Below are positions 17,646 to 24,948 of a stretch of 64,000 bases of DNA, in pieces. A program made the translations under genes and the position numbers. Below the pieces are notes generated by a model. It searched no databases. It was not told where the DNA came from and was given only the letters and a program-made list of their open reading frames with translations. Origin of the DNA: Poriferisodalis sp026713105. GTDB taxonomy: Bacteria; Actinomycetota; Acidimicrobiia; Acidimicrobiales; Poriferisodalaceae. The stretch is taken from assembly GCA_965115995.1 (NCBI GenBank), contig OZ220472.1, forward strand, positions 2,976,001 through 3,040,000, read 5' to 3'. Each line of letters opens with the position of its first letter. Within the stretch, counting starts at the first letter, position 1.

Positions 17646-18938
17646 GTGGCGACCACGCTCACCCCGCATGGCTACCTCCAGCGCGTCGTCGATCGCGAGG
17701 TCGCGGAAGCGCTGGACAGCGCCCCGATCGTGGTCATCGAAGGGCCGAAGGCATGCGGCAAGACGTGGACTGGCAGGCACCATGCACAAAGCGAGGCCTC
17801 CTTCGAGCAGGACGAGCAGGCGCGCGCTCAGGCCCGACTCCTGCCCCATCTGTTGCTTGACGGCACCGAACCCCGGCTGATTGACGAATGGCAAATCGTT
17901 CCCGAGATCTGGAACACCATCCGACACCTCGCCGACGAAGAGCGCCGCAACGGAAGGTTCGTACTGACCGGGACTGCCCGCCCCGGAGCCGATGGAATCC
18001 GTCATTCCGGGGCCGGACGAATCATGCGCATTCGACTCCGCCCGATGTCGCTGTCGGAAGCGGGCGTTTCAACAGAGCAAGTTTCACTTGGCGCACTCGT
18101 GAGCGGCGAACCGTGTGCTGCCGACCGCCCAGCGATCACTGTTCCGGATCTCACCGATGAGCTGTGCCGAGGCGGATGGCCTGAACATCTCGGGCTGTCG
18201 ACGGGGCCGGCTCAGCGCCGTCTGCGCGCCTATCTCGATGAAATGGCTCGCGCCGACATATCCGAGCACCAAGGGCGTGGCGGCCGAGGCAGGGACCCCG
18301 ACAAGATCGGCCGCCTGCTCGTCTCTGTCGCTCGGAACACAGCGACGACGGCTTCTGTCGCCCGAATCGCAGCGGACACTGCGGGCTCGGCGCGAGGCGA
18401 CGCTGCGCAAGATCAGCGGACTGCGGCGAGCTACCTCGAGACCCTTGCTTCAATGTTCGTCGTCGAGGATGTACCAGCGTGGTCGGCTGGCCTCCGCTCG
18501 CGAGCCCGGCTGCAAGGAATGCCAAAGCGGCATTTTGTGGATCCGTCACTGGCCGCCGCTGCGCTCCGTGCCGGGCCTGAACGCCTGCTGGGAGACCTAA
18601 AGACGCTGGGCTTCCTCTTTGAATCGCTGGTCGTGCGCGACCTGCGCATCTACGCACAAGCCCACGAAGCCACGGTCTGCCACTACAGGGATTCCCACGG
18701 GAACGAGATCGACGCCATCGTCGACTGGGGAGACGGCCGATGGATCGCAGTCGAGGTCAAGCTGGGTTCGATGGATGCGGTCGATGAAGCCGCAAACACG
18801 CTGCATCGGGTATGCGCCAAGGTGGATCCCGCAACCACCGGTCCCCCAGCTCGCAAGGTCGTGATCACGGCCAGCGGCTACGCCTACGACCGTCCCGATG
18901 GCGTAGCAGTCCTGCCACTGACGGCCCTCACGACCTAG
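17646..18938 (+). CDS. AAA-family ATPase with DUF4143 domain
   Basis: About 430 residues from the GTG at 17646 (an ATG at 17619 would lie inside the upstream palindrome). The N-terminal AAA_14-type domain has the P-loop VVIEGPKACGKTWTGR, an acidic Walker B LIDEWQIVPEIWN and VLTGTARPG of the sensor region. The C-terminal DUF4143 domain has FESLVVRDLRIYAQA and then NEIDAIVDWGDGRWIAVEVKLG, a PD-(D/E)XK-like arrangement with IAVEVK. Such proteins are common in mobile and defence regions; none has a settled function. Codon use is less GC-skewed than neighbours. Convergent with the next gene. Confidence 0.85.
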   Translation: MATTLTPHGYLQRVVDREVAEALDSAPIVVIEGPKACGKTWTGRHHAQSEASFEQDEQARAQARLLPHLLLDGTEPRLIDEWQIVPEIWNTIRHLADEERRNGRFVLTGTARPGADGIRHSGAGRIMRIRLRPMSLSEAGVSTEQVSLGALVSGEPCAADRPAITVPDLTDELCRGGWPEHLGLSTGPAQRRLRAYLDEMARADISEHQGRGGRGRDPDKIGRLLVSVARNTATTASVARIAADTAGSARGDAAQDQRTAASYLETLASMFVVEDVPAWSAGLRSRARLQGMPKRHFVDPSLAAAALRAGPERLLGDLKTLGFLFESLVVRDLRIYAQAHEATVCHYRDSHGNEIDAIVDWGDGRWIAVEVKLGSMDAVDEAANTLHRVCAKVDPATTGPPARKVVITASGYAYDRPDGVAVLPLTALTT

Positions 18939-19261
18939 TCCGGCCCTGTCAGCGTGACAGGGGGCCACTAGCCAGCAGCATCGTGCAGCCGACCTGCCAG
19001 ATCCTGCTCAACCAGCATCGGTCGGCCATAGCGAACCAGTGATTAATTCAAAATTCAATTTTCAATCAGCACATAATGCAACGGACGGGCGCCAACGATG
19101 GGAACCAGACCATCGGCCCGCTCGTGTGCAGATATCCAAGGAGTGCACGTGCAAGTCTCCAAGTAGAAGACGTGCGAAGTTCAATCTGGAGGTTGAACAG
19201 ACAGCCGGTCGGTGGGGCTGCCATCGGTCACGACCGAGCTGGCATTAGACGGATAGCCCCG
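18939..19261. other. Intergenic gap with hairpin, otherwise empty
   Basis: Between two convergent genes. A hairpin sits at 18942-18966 and an AT-rich patch at about 19040-19080. A minus-strand frame ending near 18966 codes for a short protein-like C-terminus (LVRYGRPMLVEQDLAGRL) but has no start. I see no gene. Confidence 0.5.
18942..18966 (+). terminator. Hairpin after the DUF4143 ATPase
   Basis: CCCTGTCA and TGACAGGG form an 8-bp perfect stem with a three-base loop, extended by GG/CC pairs across a two-base bulge, directly after the stop at 18938. No T-run follows, which is usual for high-GC actinobacterial terminators. Confidence 0.5.
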
Positions 19262-20605
19262 CTACGAGGTGCTCAATTCGGCAGGAATTTCGCCGGAATC
19301 GGAGGCGGCAGTCTCGTTGCTCGCAGACGCCGCGGTCATCTTCGGCGGCACCGGCGCAGGGCTGCGCATGTGCTGCACGACATTGCCGTAGAAGTCGTCG
19401 ATTGCATCGACCACCGAGTCAGCGAATCCGAGCTTGCGGACGGTTCGCCGGCCTTGGCCAGTCTCGGTGCGATGCGATACGCGGAACTTGACAGGCGGCC
19501 TGTCCCGAGACCGCAGAATCAGCGATGTGTCCTCGCGCAGGTCAGCGAGCGAAGCAATCTCGGCTGTGGGGCTGTTGCGGGTGAACGCTTCGACCGTGAT
19601 GCCTTCGGGAGCGTTTCGCAGCTGCCGCACGAGCCAGCCGATGCGCCCCTTTCCGCCCTTGTCGACGGGAACCGGGCACTCGACAGCGACGACCGTGCGG
19701 GCAGCACGCATATCAGCAGTCACCGTGATATCGCCGACCGCCCCCGGCACGCGCAAGCGACCTAGGAGGACTCCGCTTTCGCATAGCTGCGCAGCGAGCG
19801 ATTTGCTTCGCAGGCCCGGATCGTCGCGCTGCGCTTTCGGAATGACCTCACGCACATCGATCCCGAGTTCAGCGCCAAGGCGCATCGCAGTTGTGTGCAT
19901 GAGTTGATCCCACCGGCGACACACGTCGAGCACTTCAGACCCCGGTTTGCCGAGCAGCCCGTCGCGTGCCTTGTCCCGCACGCCGACCCAGTTCTCGCCC
20001 ATGTCGCTGGCCTGAGCGACGCCGCTGTTGGGATGCTCCAAGTAGCGGATGAGCTCGGCGGCGATCCATGCCTGCTCCTCGTCGTCGACTCCGTGATGGG
20101 TGACCTGCTGCACCGCTTCCGCGAGGATCCGTGTCCACGACATGTGATGCAGCTTGACCGAGCCCGCCCGCAGCGAATCCGCTCCGGGCGTCGGATGGGC
20201 GCCGTCGAATGGGGCAACCTCGCCCGAGATTGTGATGAGGCAGTCGTAACCCTCGGCACGAGCGAGCTTCAAGTACTTCTCTATCTGGCTGAGCTCCTGC
20301 GGGCTGTCGCCAGTCTTCACTTCGATCAGCGCTGTGAAGACCTGCTTGCCGGAAGTCACTCGCACCACGCCGTCCGGTCGCAGCGTCTCGCCTCCGGTCA
20401 TCTCGTACGGCACTTCAGTCCACGCCTCGACCGTGGCCCTGTCCGCCTTGCTTGCTCCGAGCGGCCCCAAGAGTCGCCGGGAGAGCGGCCGGACCATCGT
20501 GAGCACCGAGAGCAGTGCTGCTGTGGCTCGAAGCTCTGCTTCCTGCTGGCCTTTCACGCCTGCCACTGAGAACAGCCGGACTTGGTGGTTGTCGTCAAGC
20601 ATCAT
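19262..20605 (-). CDS. Hypothetical protein with PD-(D/E)XK nuclease-like signature
   Basis: A 447-residue protein with no confident family. Residues 77-78 are PD in LRPDGVVRV, and residues 95-97 are E-V-K in ALIEVKTGDSPQELSQIEKY, the spacing of a PD-(D/E)XK endonuclease core with its trailing helix. The middle (VQQVTHHGVDDEEQAWIAAEL; NSGVAQASDMGENWVGVRD) and the C-terminal half (VKFRVSHRTETGQGRRTVRK) look like separate folded units. The last 30 residues are low-complexity. Divergent from the antitoxin gene. Its place beside toxin-antitoxin genes suggests a defence or stress role; that is inference. Confidence 0.65.
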   Translation of the reverse strand: MMLDDNHQVRLFSVAGVKGQQEAELRATAALLSVLTMVRPLSRRLLGPLGASKADRATVEAWTEVPYEMTGGETLRPDGVVRVTSGKQVFTALIEVKTGDSPQELSQIEKYLKLARAEGYDCLITISGEVAPFDGAHPTPGADSLRAGSVKLHHMSWTRILAEAVQQVTHHGVDDEEQAWIAAELIRYLEHPNSGVAQASDMGENWVGVRDKARDGLLGKPGSEVLDVCRRWDQLMHTTAMRLGAELGIDVREVIPKAQRDDPGLRSKSLAAQLCESGVLLGRLRVPGAVGDITVTADMRAARTVVAVECPVPVDKGGKGRIGWLVRQLRNAPEGITVEAFTRNSPTAEIASLADLREDTSLILRSRDRPPVKFRVSHRTETGQGRRTVRKLGFADSVVDAIDDFYGNVVQHMRSPAPVPPKMTAASASNETAASDSGEIPAELSTS

Positions 20606-20678
20606 TCGTTCCTTGGCTCGCGCCGACGAGACGGCATAGTAAGTCCTCGGGCACAGCGTAGGTCTCTAGATTCTGAGT

Positions 20679-20693
20679 TGTACATTTTGTACA
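20679..20693 (+). promoter_or_regulatory. Paired TGTACA operator overlapping the antitoxin start
   Basis: TGTACA occurs at 20679-20684 and again at 20688-20693, the last base being the A of the start codon. TGTACA is the known core of the YefM repressor operator, so this is probably the autoregulatory site of the pair. No Shine-Dalgarno fits between, so the message may be leaderless. Confidence 0.6.
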
Positions 20694-20944
20694 TGACGGA
20701 ATTGGCCGTGAGCGAGGCACGCAGCCGGCTGGCCGAGATGATCGACGAGGCTCGCCGATCCGGGGAGCCAGTCACGATGACGAAATACGGCCGCCGAGTG
20801 GCCGTGATCCTCAGCGTCGAGGCGTTCGACCGTCTTGTCGACATCGCCGATGACACTGACGATCGCCGCGAACTCGCGGCGGCGCGGGACGAGGACGACT
20901 ACGTGCCATGGGACGAGGTCAAAGCTGAGCTGGGAATGCAGTGA
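20693..20944 (+). CDS. Phd/YefM family antitoxin
   Basis: An 83-residue antitoxin starting MTELAVSEARSRLAEMIDEA, the DNA-binding N-terminal domain of the Phd/YefM fold, with the conserved EPVTMTKYGRRVAVILSVEAFDRL segment. The acidic C-terminal tail (ARDEDDYVPWDEVKAELGMQ) is the likely toxin-neutralising part. It represses its own operon in known systems and binds the RelE-type partner encoded next. The longer open frame upstream has no family match. The stop overlaps the toxin start by four bases (GTGA). Confidence 0.92.
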   Translation: MTELAVSEARSRLAEMIDEARRSGEPVTMTKYGRRVAVILSVEAFDRLVDIADDTDDRRELAAARDEDDYVPWDEVKAELGMQ

Positions 20945-21207
20945 GCCGGTACCGAGTCGAGGTCGCTCGGCGAGCGGTCAAGACCATCCGGCAACTGTCC
21001 CGCAGCGACCAGCAGCACATCCGAGCCGCCATCGACCTGCTGGCCGATGAACCGCGACCGAGCGGTTGCGTCGCACTCAGCGGAGAAGACGCCGTCTACC
21101 GGGTGCGCGTCGGCGCCTACCGGATTCTCTATGAGGTGTTCGATGATCGGCTGGTGGTGCACATCATCCGCATCGGACATCGACGCGAGGTGTACCGACC
21201 CCGGTAA
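20941..21207 (+). CDS. RelE/ParE family toxin
   Basis: An 88-residue toxin from a GTG overlapping the antitoxin stop. MSRYRVEVARRAVKTIRQLS and DAVYRVRVGAYRILYEVFDD are family segments, and HIIRIGHRREVY near the end holds the conserved basic and aromatic residues. RelE-like members cleave ribosome-bound mRNA; Phd-paired members of this subgroup usually behave as RelE. The gene stops exactly where sequence coding for the C-terminus of HicA begins. Confidence 0.92.
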   Translation: MSRYRVEVARRAVKTIRQLSRSDQQHIRAAIDLLADEPRPSGCVALSGEDAVYRVRVGAYRILYEVFDDRLVVHIIRIGHRREVYRPR

Positions 21208-21277
21208 CACTGAACTCGGTCGGGGTCTCTTGCGCAAGATGCTGAGGGATCTCGACATCGACAAGAAGGAGTTCTGA
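21203..21277 (+). pseudogene. Remnant of hicA: C-terminal 24 codons only
   Basis: In the frame that ends with TGA at 21275-21277 the sequence reads GNTELGRGLLRKMLRD followed by LDIDKKEF. This is the characteristic C-terminus of HicA mRNA-interferase toxins (HGN..L..G.LR.ILRD.G). The N-terminal half with the dsRBD-like fold and the catalytic histidine is absent; in its place is the RelE toxin gene in another frame. HicB follows four bases later, as it would behind an intact hicA. Recognition is from family memory; an alignment would settle it. Confidence 0.7.
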
Positions 21278-21281
21278 ATCG

Positions 21282-21770
21282 ATGCGTTTCGCGTATCCGT
21301 GCATCGTCGAACGCGATGAGGAGGAGGCCGCGGCGACGGGGCGGACGTGCTACCTCGCAACGTTCCCAGACGTCCATGCGGCGCACACCAGCGGCTGGAC
21401 GCTGCAGGAGGTGAACAGCCACCTGCGCGACTACCTCGAGACGGCGCTGAGCCTCTGCATCGAAGGCGATGAGCCCCTGCCTGAGCCGAGCGAGGCCGAG
21501 CCCGGCCAAGTGCTCGTCGCAGTGTCCCCGTCAGTCGCAGCACAGTTCGCACTCCACGAAGCCTTGCGAGCCGAGGACGTCACAGCATCCGAACTGGCGC
21601 GCCGCATCGGCATGCGCCCTTCACGTGCTCATCGCCTCACCGACATCTTCCGCCCCGCCAAGCCGAGCGAAATCGAACGAGCATTGGCTGCGGTGGGCCT
21701 GCACATGGTCAGCGAAGTCGCACCGCTCGAACGGTGGACACCAAGCGTTGACCCCGCCCCAGCACTCTGA
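21282..21770 (+). CDS. hicB: HicB family antitoxin with helix-turn-helix domain
   Basis: A 162-residue protein. The N-terminal HicB domain reads CYLATFPDVHAAHTSGWTLQEVNSHLRDYLETAL, in outline F-P-D then a helix; the C-terminal part EDVTASELARRIGMRPSRAHRLTDI is an XRE/Cro-like DNA-binding domain. HicB antitoxins neutralise HicA and repress the operon. Here the cognate HicA is reduced to a stump, so this HicB is an orphan. It has a good Shine-Dalgarno (AAGGAG inside the end of the hicA remnant). Confidence 0.88.
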   Translation: MRFAYPCIVERDEEEAAATGRTCYLATFPDVHAAHTSGWTLQEVNSHLRDYLETALSLCIEGDEPLPEPSEAEPGQVLVAVSPSVAAQFALHEALRAEDVTASELARRIGMRPSRAHRLTDIFRPAKPSEIERALAAVGLHMVSEVAPLERWTPSVDPAPAL

Positions 21771-21818
21771 ACCAGCCCGGCGAATCCGACAGCCCGCAAC
21801 CGACTCGGACAACCGGAC

Positions 21819-21883
21819 AACTGCAATTCATGCAGTTTGCGTTCTGCAATTCATGCAGTTTGAAGTCCGCGAATCATGCATTT
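21819..21883. repeat. Tandem palindromic repeats AACTGCA-ATTCA-TGCAGTT
   Basis: A perfect inverted repeat AACTGCA / TGCAGTT with spacer ATTCA lies at 21819-21837; a second copy CTGCA-ATTCA-TGCAG is at 21844-21858 (23-bp period) and a degenerate third at 21871-21883 (AATCATGCATTT). They begin about 50 bases after the hicB stop. They could be operator sites or decayed mobile-element ends. Confidence 0.6.
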
Positions 21884-21953
21884 AGAGCAACCGGACATGA
21901 TGCCCGTGCGCTGAGCCTCTCCGACCGGCTCGTCGGACAGCTTTTCGATCCAG

Positions 21954-22058
21954 ATGGGCGCCGTGCTCTACGCAGGCCAATGGCCCTTCGAAATCGACGA
22001 CCGCATCTGGGCACTGCCCATCAGCAGCCTCTGGCAACCGCCGCTCGCACCGTCCTGA
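21954..22058 (+). pseudogene. Possible fragment of a small actinobacterial protein
   Basis: A 34-codon frame begins MGAVLYAGQWPFEIDDRI and then loses sense before a stop. The opening resembles the N-terminus of small actinobacterial proteins of the MG.LYYG...F.I.DR.LAHL type (DUF7882-like, from memory). Low confidence; it may be chance. Confidence 0.25.
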
Positions 22059-22083
22059 CGTCGTGACCCTGCTCGTGGCGGTT

Positions 22084-22224
22084 TTAGGCCGGTGCCAATG
22101 CGTCGCGGCGGCCGCACTGCGAGTCGAAGAACGGGTCGTTCTGCATCCCAGGCAGGCAGTACAGATCGGTGAAGCCGTTCGCGATAAGCGTCTCAACCGG
22201 CAGGCTCACCACCGTTGCCGCCAC
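22084..22224 (-). pseudogene. Decayed 5' copy of the thiamine-diphosphate enzyme gene
   Basis: From a GTG at 22224 the frame reads 46 codons including PVETLIANGFTDLYCLPGMQ and NDPFFDSQCGRRDALAP before a TAA. The thiamine-diphosphate gene at 17335 has AVETLIANGVDNLYCLPGVQ and NDPFFNALYDRRDALAP at the same positions. Similarity also covers the leader: GGAGGG before the start and the block GGCGACCGTACCCG upstream of it. Homology stops just before the catalytic glutamate. The copies lie in the same orientation about 4.9 kb apart. Confidence 0.8.
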
Positions 22225-22449
22225 GGGCCCCTCCGGGTCATGGCGACCGTACCCGCAGCGACTGCTCCACTCCATGGCTCCGAGCTCCAGCCACGGTCTC
22301 GGGCTCAGATCCTCAAAAACCGGCAGTCGGTTCGTCCCGGAGACAAGCGCGTTTGAATCGGAGCGGTAGCGCCGACAGGAAGGGTTCGGACTGGTCTGCG
22401 CTGGCGCGGAGCGTCCACAGAGTCAAACGAACTGCTGATGCTCCCGGCC
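22225..22449. other. Intergenic gap, leader homology then nothing recognised
   Basis: The first 35 or so bases match the leader of the thiamine-diphosphate gene at 17336-17370. The remaining bases up to the GTPase-like gene stop show no gene or structure that I can support. Confidence 0.4.
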
Positions 22450-24729
22450 CTACTCAAGCACTGCATTCGCCCCGTCGGCTGCCTGCTTAATCTCCGCGAT
22501 GATGTCGCGAAGGAACTGGTTGCGATTAGGAGACGGGATGACGTCCGGTATGGGTGCCGCGGTCTCGTAGATCTTGTCACTGATGATCTGGGCACGTACG
22601 AACGTCGAGCCTCTCCCGCGCTCGTAGTACGCATCTTCCCACTGACTCTCACATTCCTTCCACAGGCGGCGACTGCAGACTTCAAGCAGCCGCAGACTCA
22701 GCTTCTCGGCGAAAGCGTCAAAGCAGTCTTGCTTCTGGTCTTCTGTCGGCTCGTCCCCGTCCCAGTCCACAGGGTTCTGAATGAACACGTAAAGTTGGTC
22801 CCTTAGTTCCTTACGAAGTTCGGCGACCGGCCGGAGGGTGTCGTACTCGTCGGCCCACCTCTCGCCTAGCCGACGGCTCAGGGCTTTGACACGCGTCCAG
22901 TGTTCCTTCGCAAAGCCGGAATTGGGCTCAAGGCCGAGGCGCGATCGCCACGCTTCATGAAAGGCGCTGGTCGCGCGACGAATTGGGAGCACGAGGTTCA
23001 TCCGGTCATATACCGGACGCGCCGGCCCGAGCTCTGGCTGCTCCATCACCGAATCGATGCAGCCGAGGAGCTTGCGAAGCTGTTTCACCGTACGTACACC
23101 CGAGGCGGCTTCCGCTCTCAGCGGCTCGTGGATGTTCTCCAAGAAGACCCGCGCCTGCGCGACTCGCTGACGCAGCGTGCGTTCGGCGTTCGGATCCAGT
23201 TCCTCTCCGAAGGCCGCGAACACATTCTCAGCAGAAGCCATGACGTGATCCACCTTCGCTGACAAGGTCGGCAGGTTGTCGCCCTTGACCTCGTCGAAGT
23301 GCGTGAACGCAACTATGAGCTTGCGGGCATTTCCGGTCGCTACGACCTCGCGTATGGCAGCGATCGGCGCTGCTTGCATCGGCTGGGCGGCGTTGTCAAC
23401 CAAAAGGACTGCATCAGCCGCCTCGATGCGACGACTCACAGCCGTCGACACCGAAGACGACGAGTCGGGCGTATGACCGAGCCCTTCGCCATCGAGGAGG
23501 ACGAGCTTCGGCACTTCGCTTCCGTTCCAGTCCGGACAGAAGGGTCCGGCGACGCGCACACCGTTCACGAGCGGCGTCAAGAGCCGCCCGAACAAGGGCG
23601 CGTAGTTGCTGGAGAAGCGGGAGATTGCGGCGAGAAACTCAGCGCGCTCGCCTGCAGGCCACTCACCACTCCAGGCGAGCGGCCAGCCCTGGCGTGTCTT
23701 ATGAACTTCTCCGGGCGGCAGCAACTCGAAGCGCGCTTCGATCTCGTCCATCAGCGTGTCCGTTACATGGTGAAAATCTTCATCGTCGCGCAACAGGTTG
23801 TCCAACACTTCCTCGAAGAGCTCCTCAGCAACGCGCTCGTCATCGTCCCCATCGACCCCCAGTTCGGTACGGATCCCATCGCGATGACGGCTCGCGAGGC
23901 CGCGCAGCACCCCTAGCGTTTCCACAAGCAGCTCCGCAGTCCCCCTGTCGTCAACGGTGTCACGATCAGCTTCAGAGAGGTAGTTCTCGTCACTCTCCAA
24001 TTCCGCATCGTCGTCGTCAAAGTCTGAGCTGCCAAAGGCGTCAGTCGGACCGTTTCCGAGCACATAGCTGAACCGAAAGCGCTGATTTGCATGATTCAGG
24101 AGTCGCCTCAGCACCTCAGGATCCTTCGCGCCCCTGGCTGCGGCGAGTACCGCGTCTGAGAGGCACTCGCTCAGGTATTCGCGCACCTCGTCGCGCGGGG
24201 CGAAGGTCACCGCTGCACGCCAGTCGCCTTCTGCGAGAACGATCTCGGTGTCGTGGATGGTCGTCTTCGCGGTCGAAGTTGACGGAAAGCGCTCCTTGTT
24301 GGGATCGGTCCCGATCAGCTGACGAACGAGCGTCGTCTTGCCGGCGCCAGTCGTCCCGAGAAAGAGGACGCGGCGATATCCAGCCGGATCTGACTCTGGC
24401 AGTGCAATCGTGGCATCCCGTAACGCCGCGAAGTCCGTTGTCTCGGGCACCATCTTGTCGAAGAAAATGTTGACGACGCGGGGATCGAATCGCCGCTCAG
24501 CTTCAGCTCGGGCAGCAGGATCGTGGTACTCTGTTCCGCCTAGCAGGACATTGAGCTCATCTCGCAGCCAAATCGCCTCTGCCTCATCCCTTGTGCTGAG
24601 GCCGCGGCGTACCTTAAGACCGGGCTTGCCGGTGTCATCCGACCGCCTCACCGGGTGTCGGAAGCTGATCGAGTATCCCGATCGGCCTTGGGTTTGGCTC
24701 AGACTTGCAGTGTATGTGGGGGGGTTCAT
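22450..24729 (-). CDS. Large P-loop GTPase-like protein with integrase-arm-like N-terminus
   Basis: A 759-residue protein from an ATG at 24729 with GGAGG six bases upstream. Residues 19-63 (GYSISFRHPVRRSDD; KVRRGLSTRDEAEAIWLRD) resemble the AP2-like arm DNA-binding domain of tyrosine recombinases. Residues 125-133 are a P-loop GTTGAGKTT, followed by a switch-like STSTAKTT, a Walker B/G3-like LLDGEGLGH and a G4-like THFDEVKG. The rest is acidic and helical, with a DDDDAELESDE insert. The fold order suggests a GTPase or related NTPase that may be recruited to DNA. It is last in a gene set with an Ala-rich protein and a DNA methylase; a defence role is inference. Confidence 0.7.
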   Translation of the reverse strand: MNPPTYTASLSQTQGRSGYSISFRHPVRRSDDTGKPGLKVRRGLSTRDEAEAIWLRDELNVLLGGTEYHDPAARAEAERRFDPRVVNIFFDKMVPETTDFAALRDATIALPESDPAGYRRVLFLGTTGAGKTTLVRQLIGTDPNKERFPSTSTAKTTIHDTEIVLAEGDWRAAVTFAPRDEVREYLSECLSDAVLAAARGAKDPEVLRRLLNHANQRFRFSYVLGNGPTDAFGSSDFDDDDAELESDENYLSEADRDTVDDRGTAELLVETLGVLRGLASRHRDGIRTELGVDGDDDERVAEELFEEVLDNLLRDDEDFHHVTDTLMDEIEARFELLPPGEVHKTRQGWPLAWSGEWPAGERAEFLAAISRFSSNYAPLFGRLLTPLVNGVRVAGPFCPDWNGSEVPKLVLLDGEGLGHTPDSSSSVSTAVSRRIEAADAVLLVDNAAQPMQAAPIAAIREVVATGNARKLIVAFTHFDEVKGDNLPTLSAKVDHVMASAENVFAAFGEELDPNAERTLRQRVAQARVFLENIHEPLRAEAASGVRTVKQLRKLLGCIDSVMEQPELGPARPVYDRMNLVLPIRRATSAFHEAWRSRLGLEPNSGFAKEHWTRVKALSRRLGERWADEYDTLRPVAELRKELRDQLYVFIQNPVDWDGDEPTEDQKQDCFDAFAEKLSLRLLEVCSRRLWKECESQWEDAYYERGRGSTFVRAQIISDKIYETAAPIPDVIPSPNRNQFLRDIIAEIKQAADGANAVLE

Positions 24730-24803
24730 CTCGTACCTCCGTTGTTCCCACGTTGTACCGACACCCGGATGCTAGCGGCCGAGGCCGGCGGGGACAACTG
24801 TGT

Positions 24804-24836
24804 AGGAACAACACAGGAACAACACAGGAACAACAC
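24804..24836. repeat. Three perfect 11-bp iterons upstream of the GTPase-like gene
   Basis: AGGAACAACAC is repeated three times without interruption (24804-24814, 24815-24825, 24826-24836), 75-110 bases upstream of the GTPase-like start. The core GGAACAAC recurs in inverted orientation as GTTGTTCC at 24741-24748, next to the ribosome-binding site. An 11-bp period places each copy on the same DNA face, as for a cooperative operator. Confidence 0.75.
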
Positions 24837-24948
24837 TACCGGGAGCACATCGGCGATGATCGCTCTGGAGCTGACAAGGACGAGTGCAGGACTTGAGACC
24901 ATGTGCCGCGGAGAGATGCCAAGCAGTGTTACCGCGGCATGAGGCAAG

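Noticed and set aside
18966..19036. Short minus-strand peptide LVRYGRPMLVEQDLAGRL as a gene remnant
   Set aside because: No start codon and no family recognised; could be chance.
19040..19085. AT-rich patch as a possible origin or attachment site
   Set aside because: Too short, with no DnaA boxes, repeats or integrase nearby.
19076..19765. Plus-strand open frame opposite the PD-(D/E)XK-like gene
   Set aside because: Antisense shadow; the minus-strand frame is longer and contains a structured motif.
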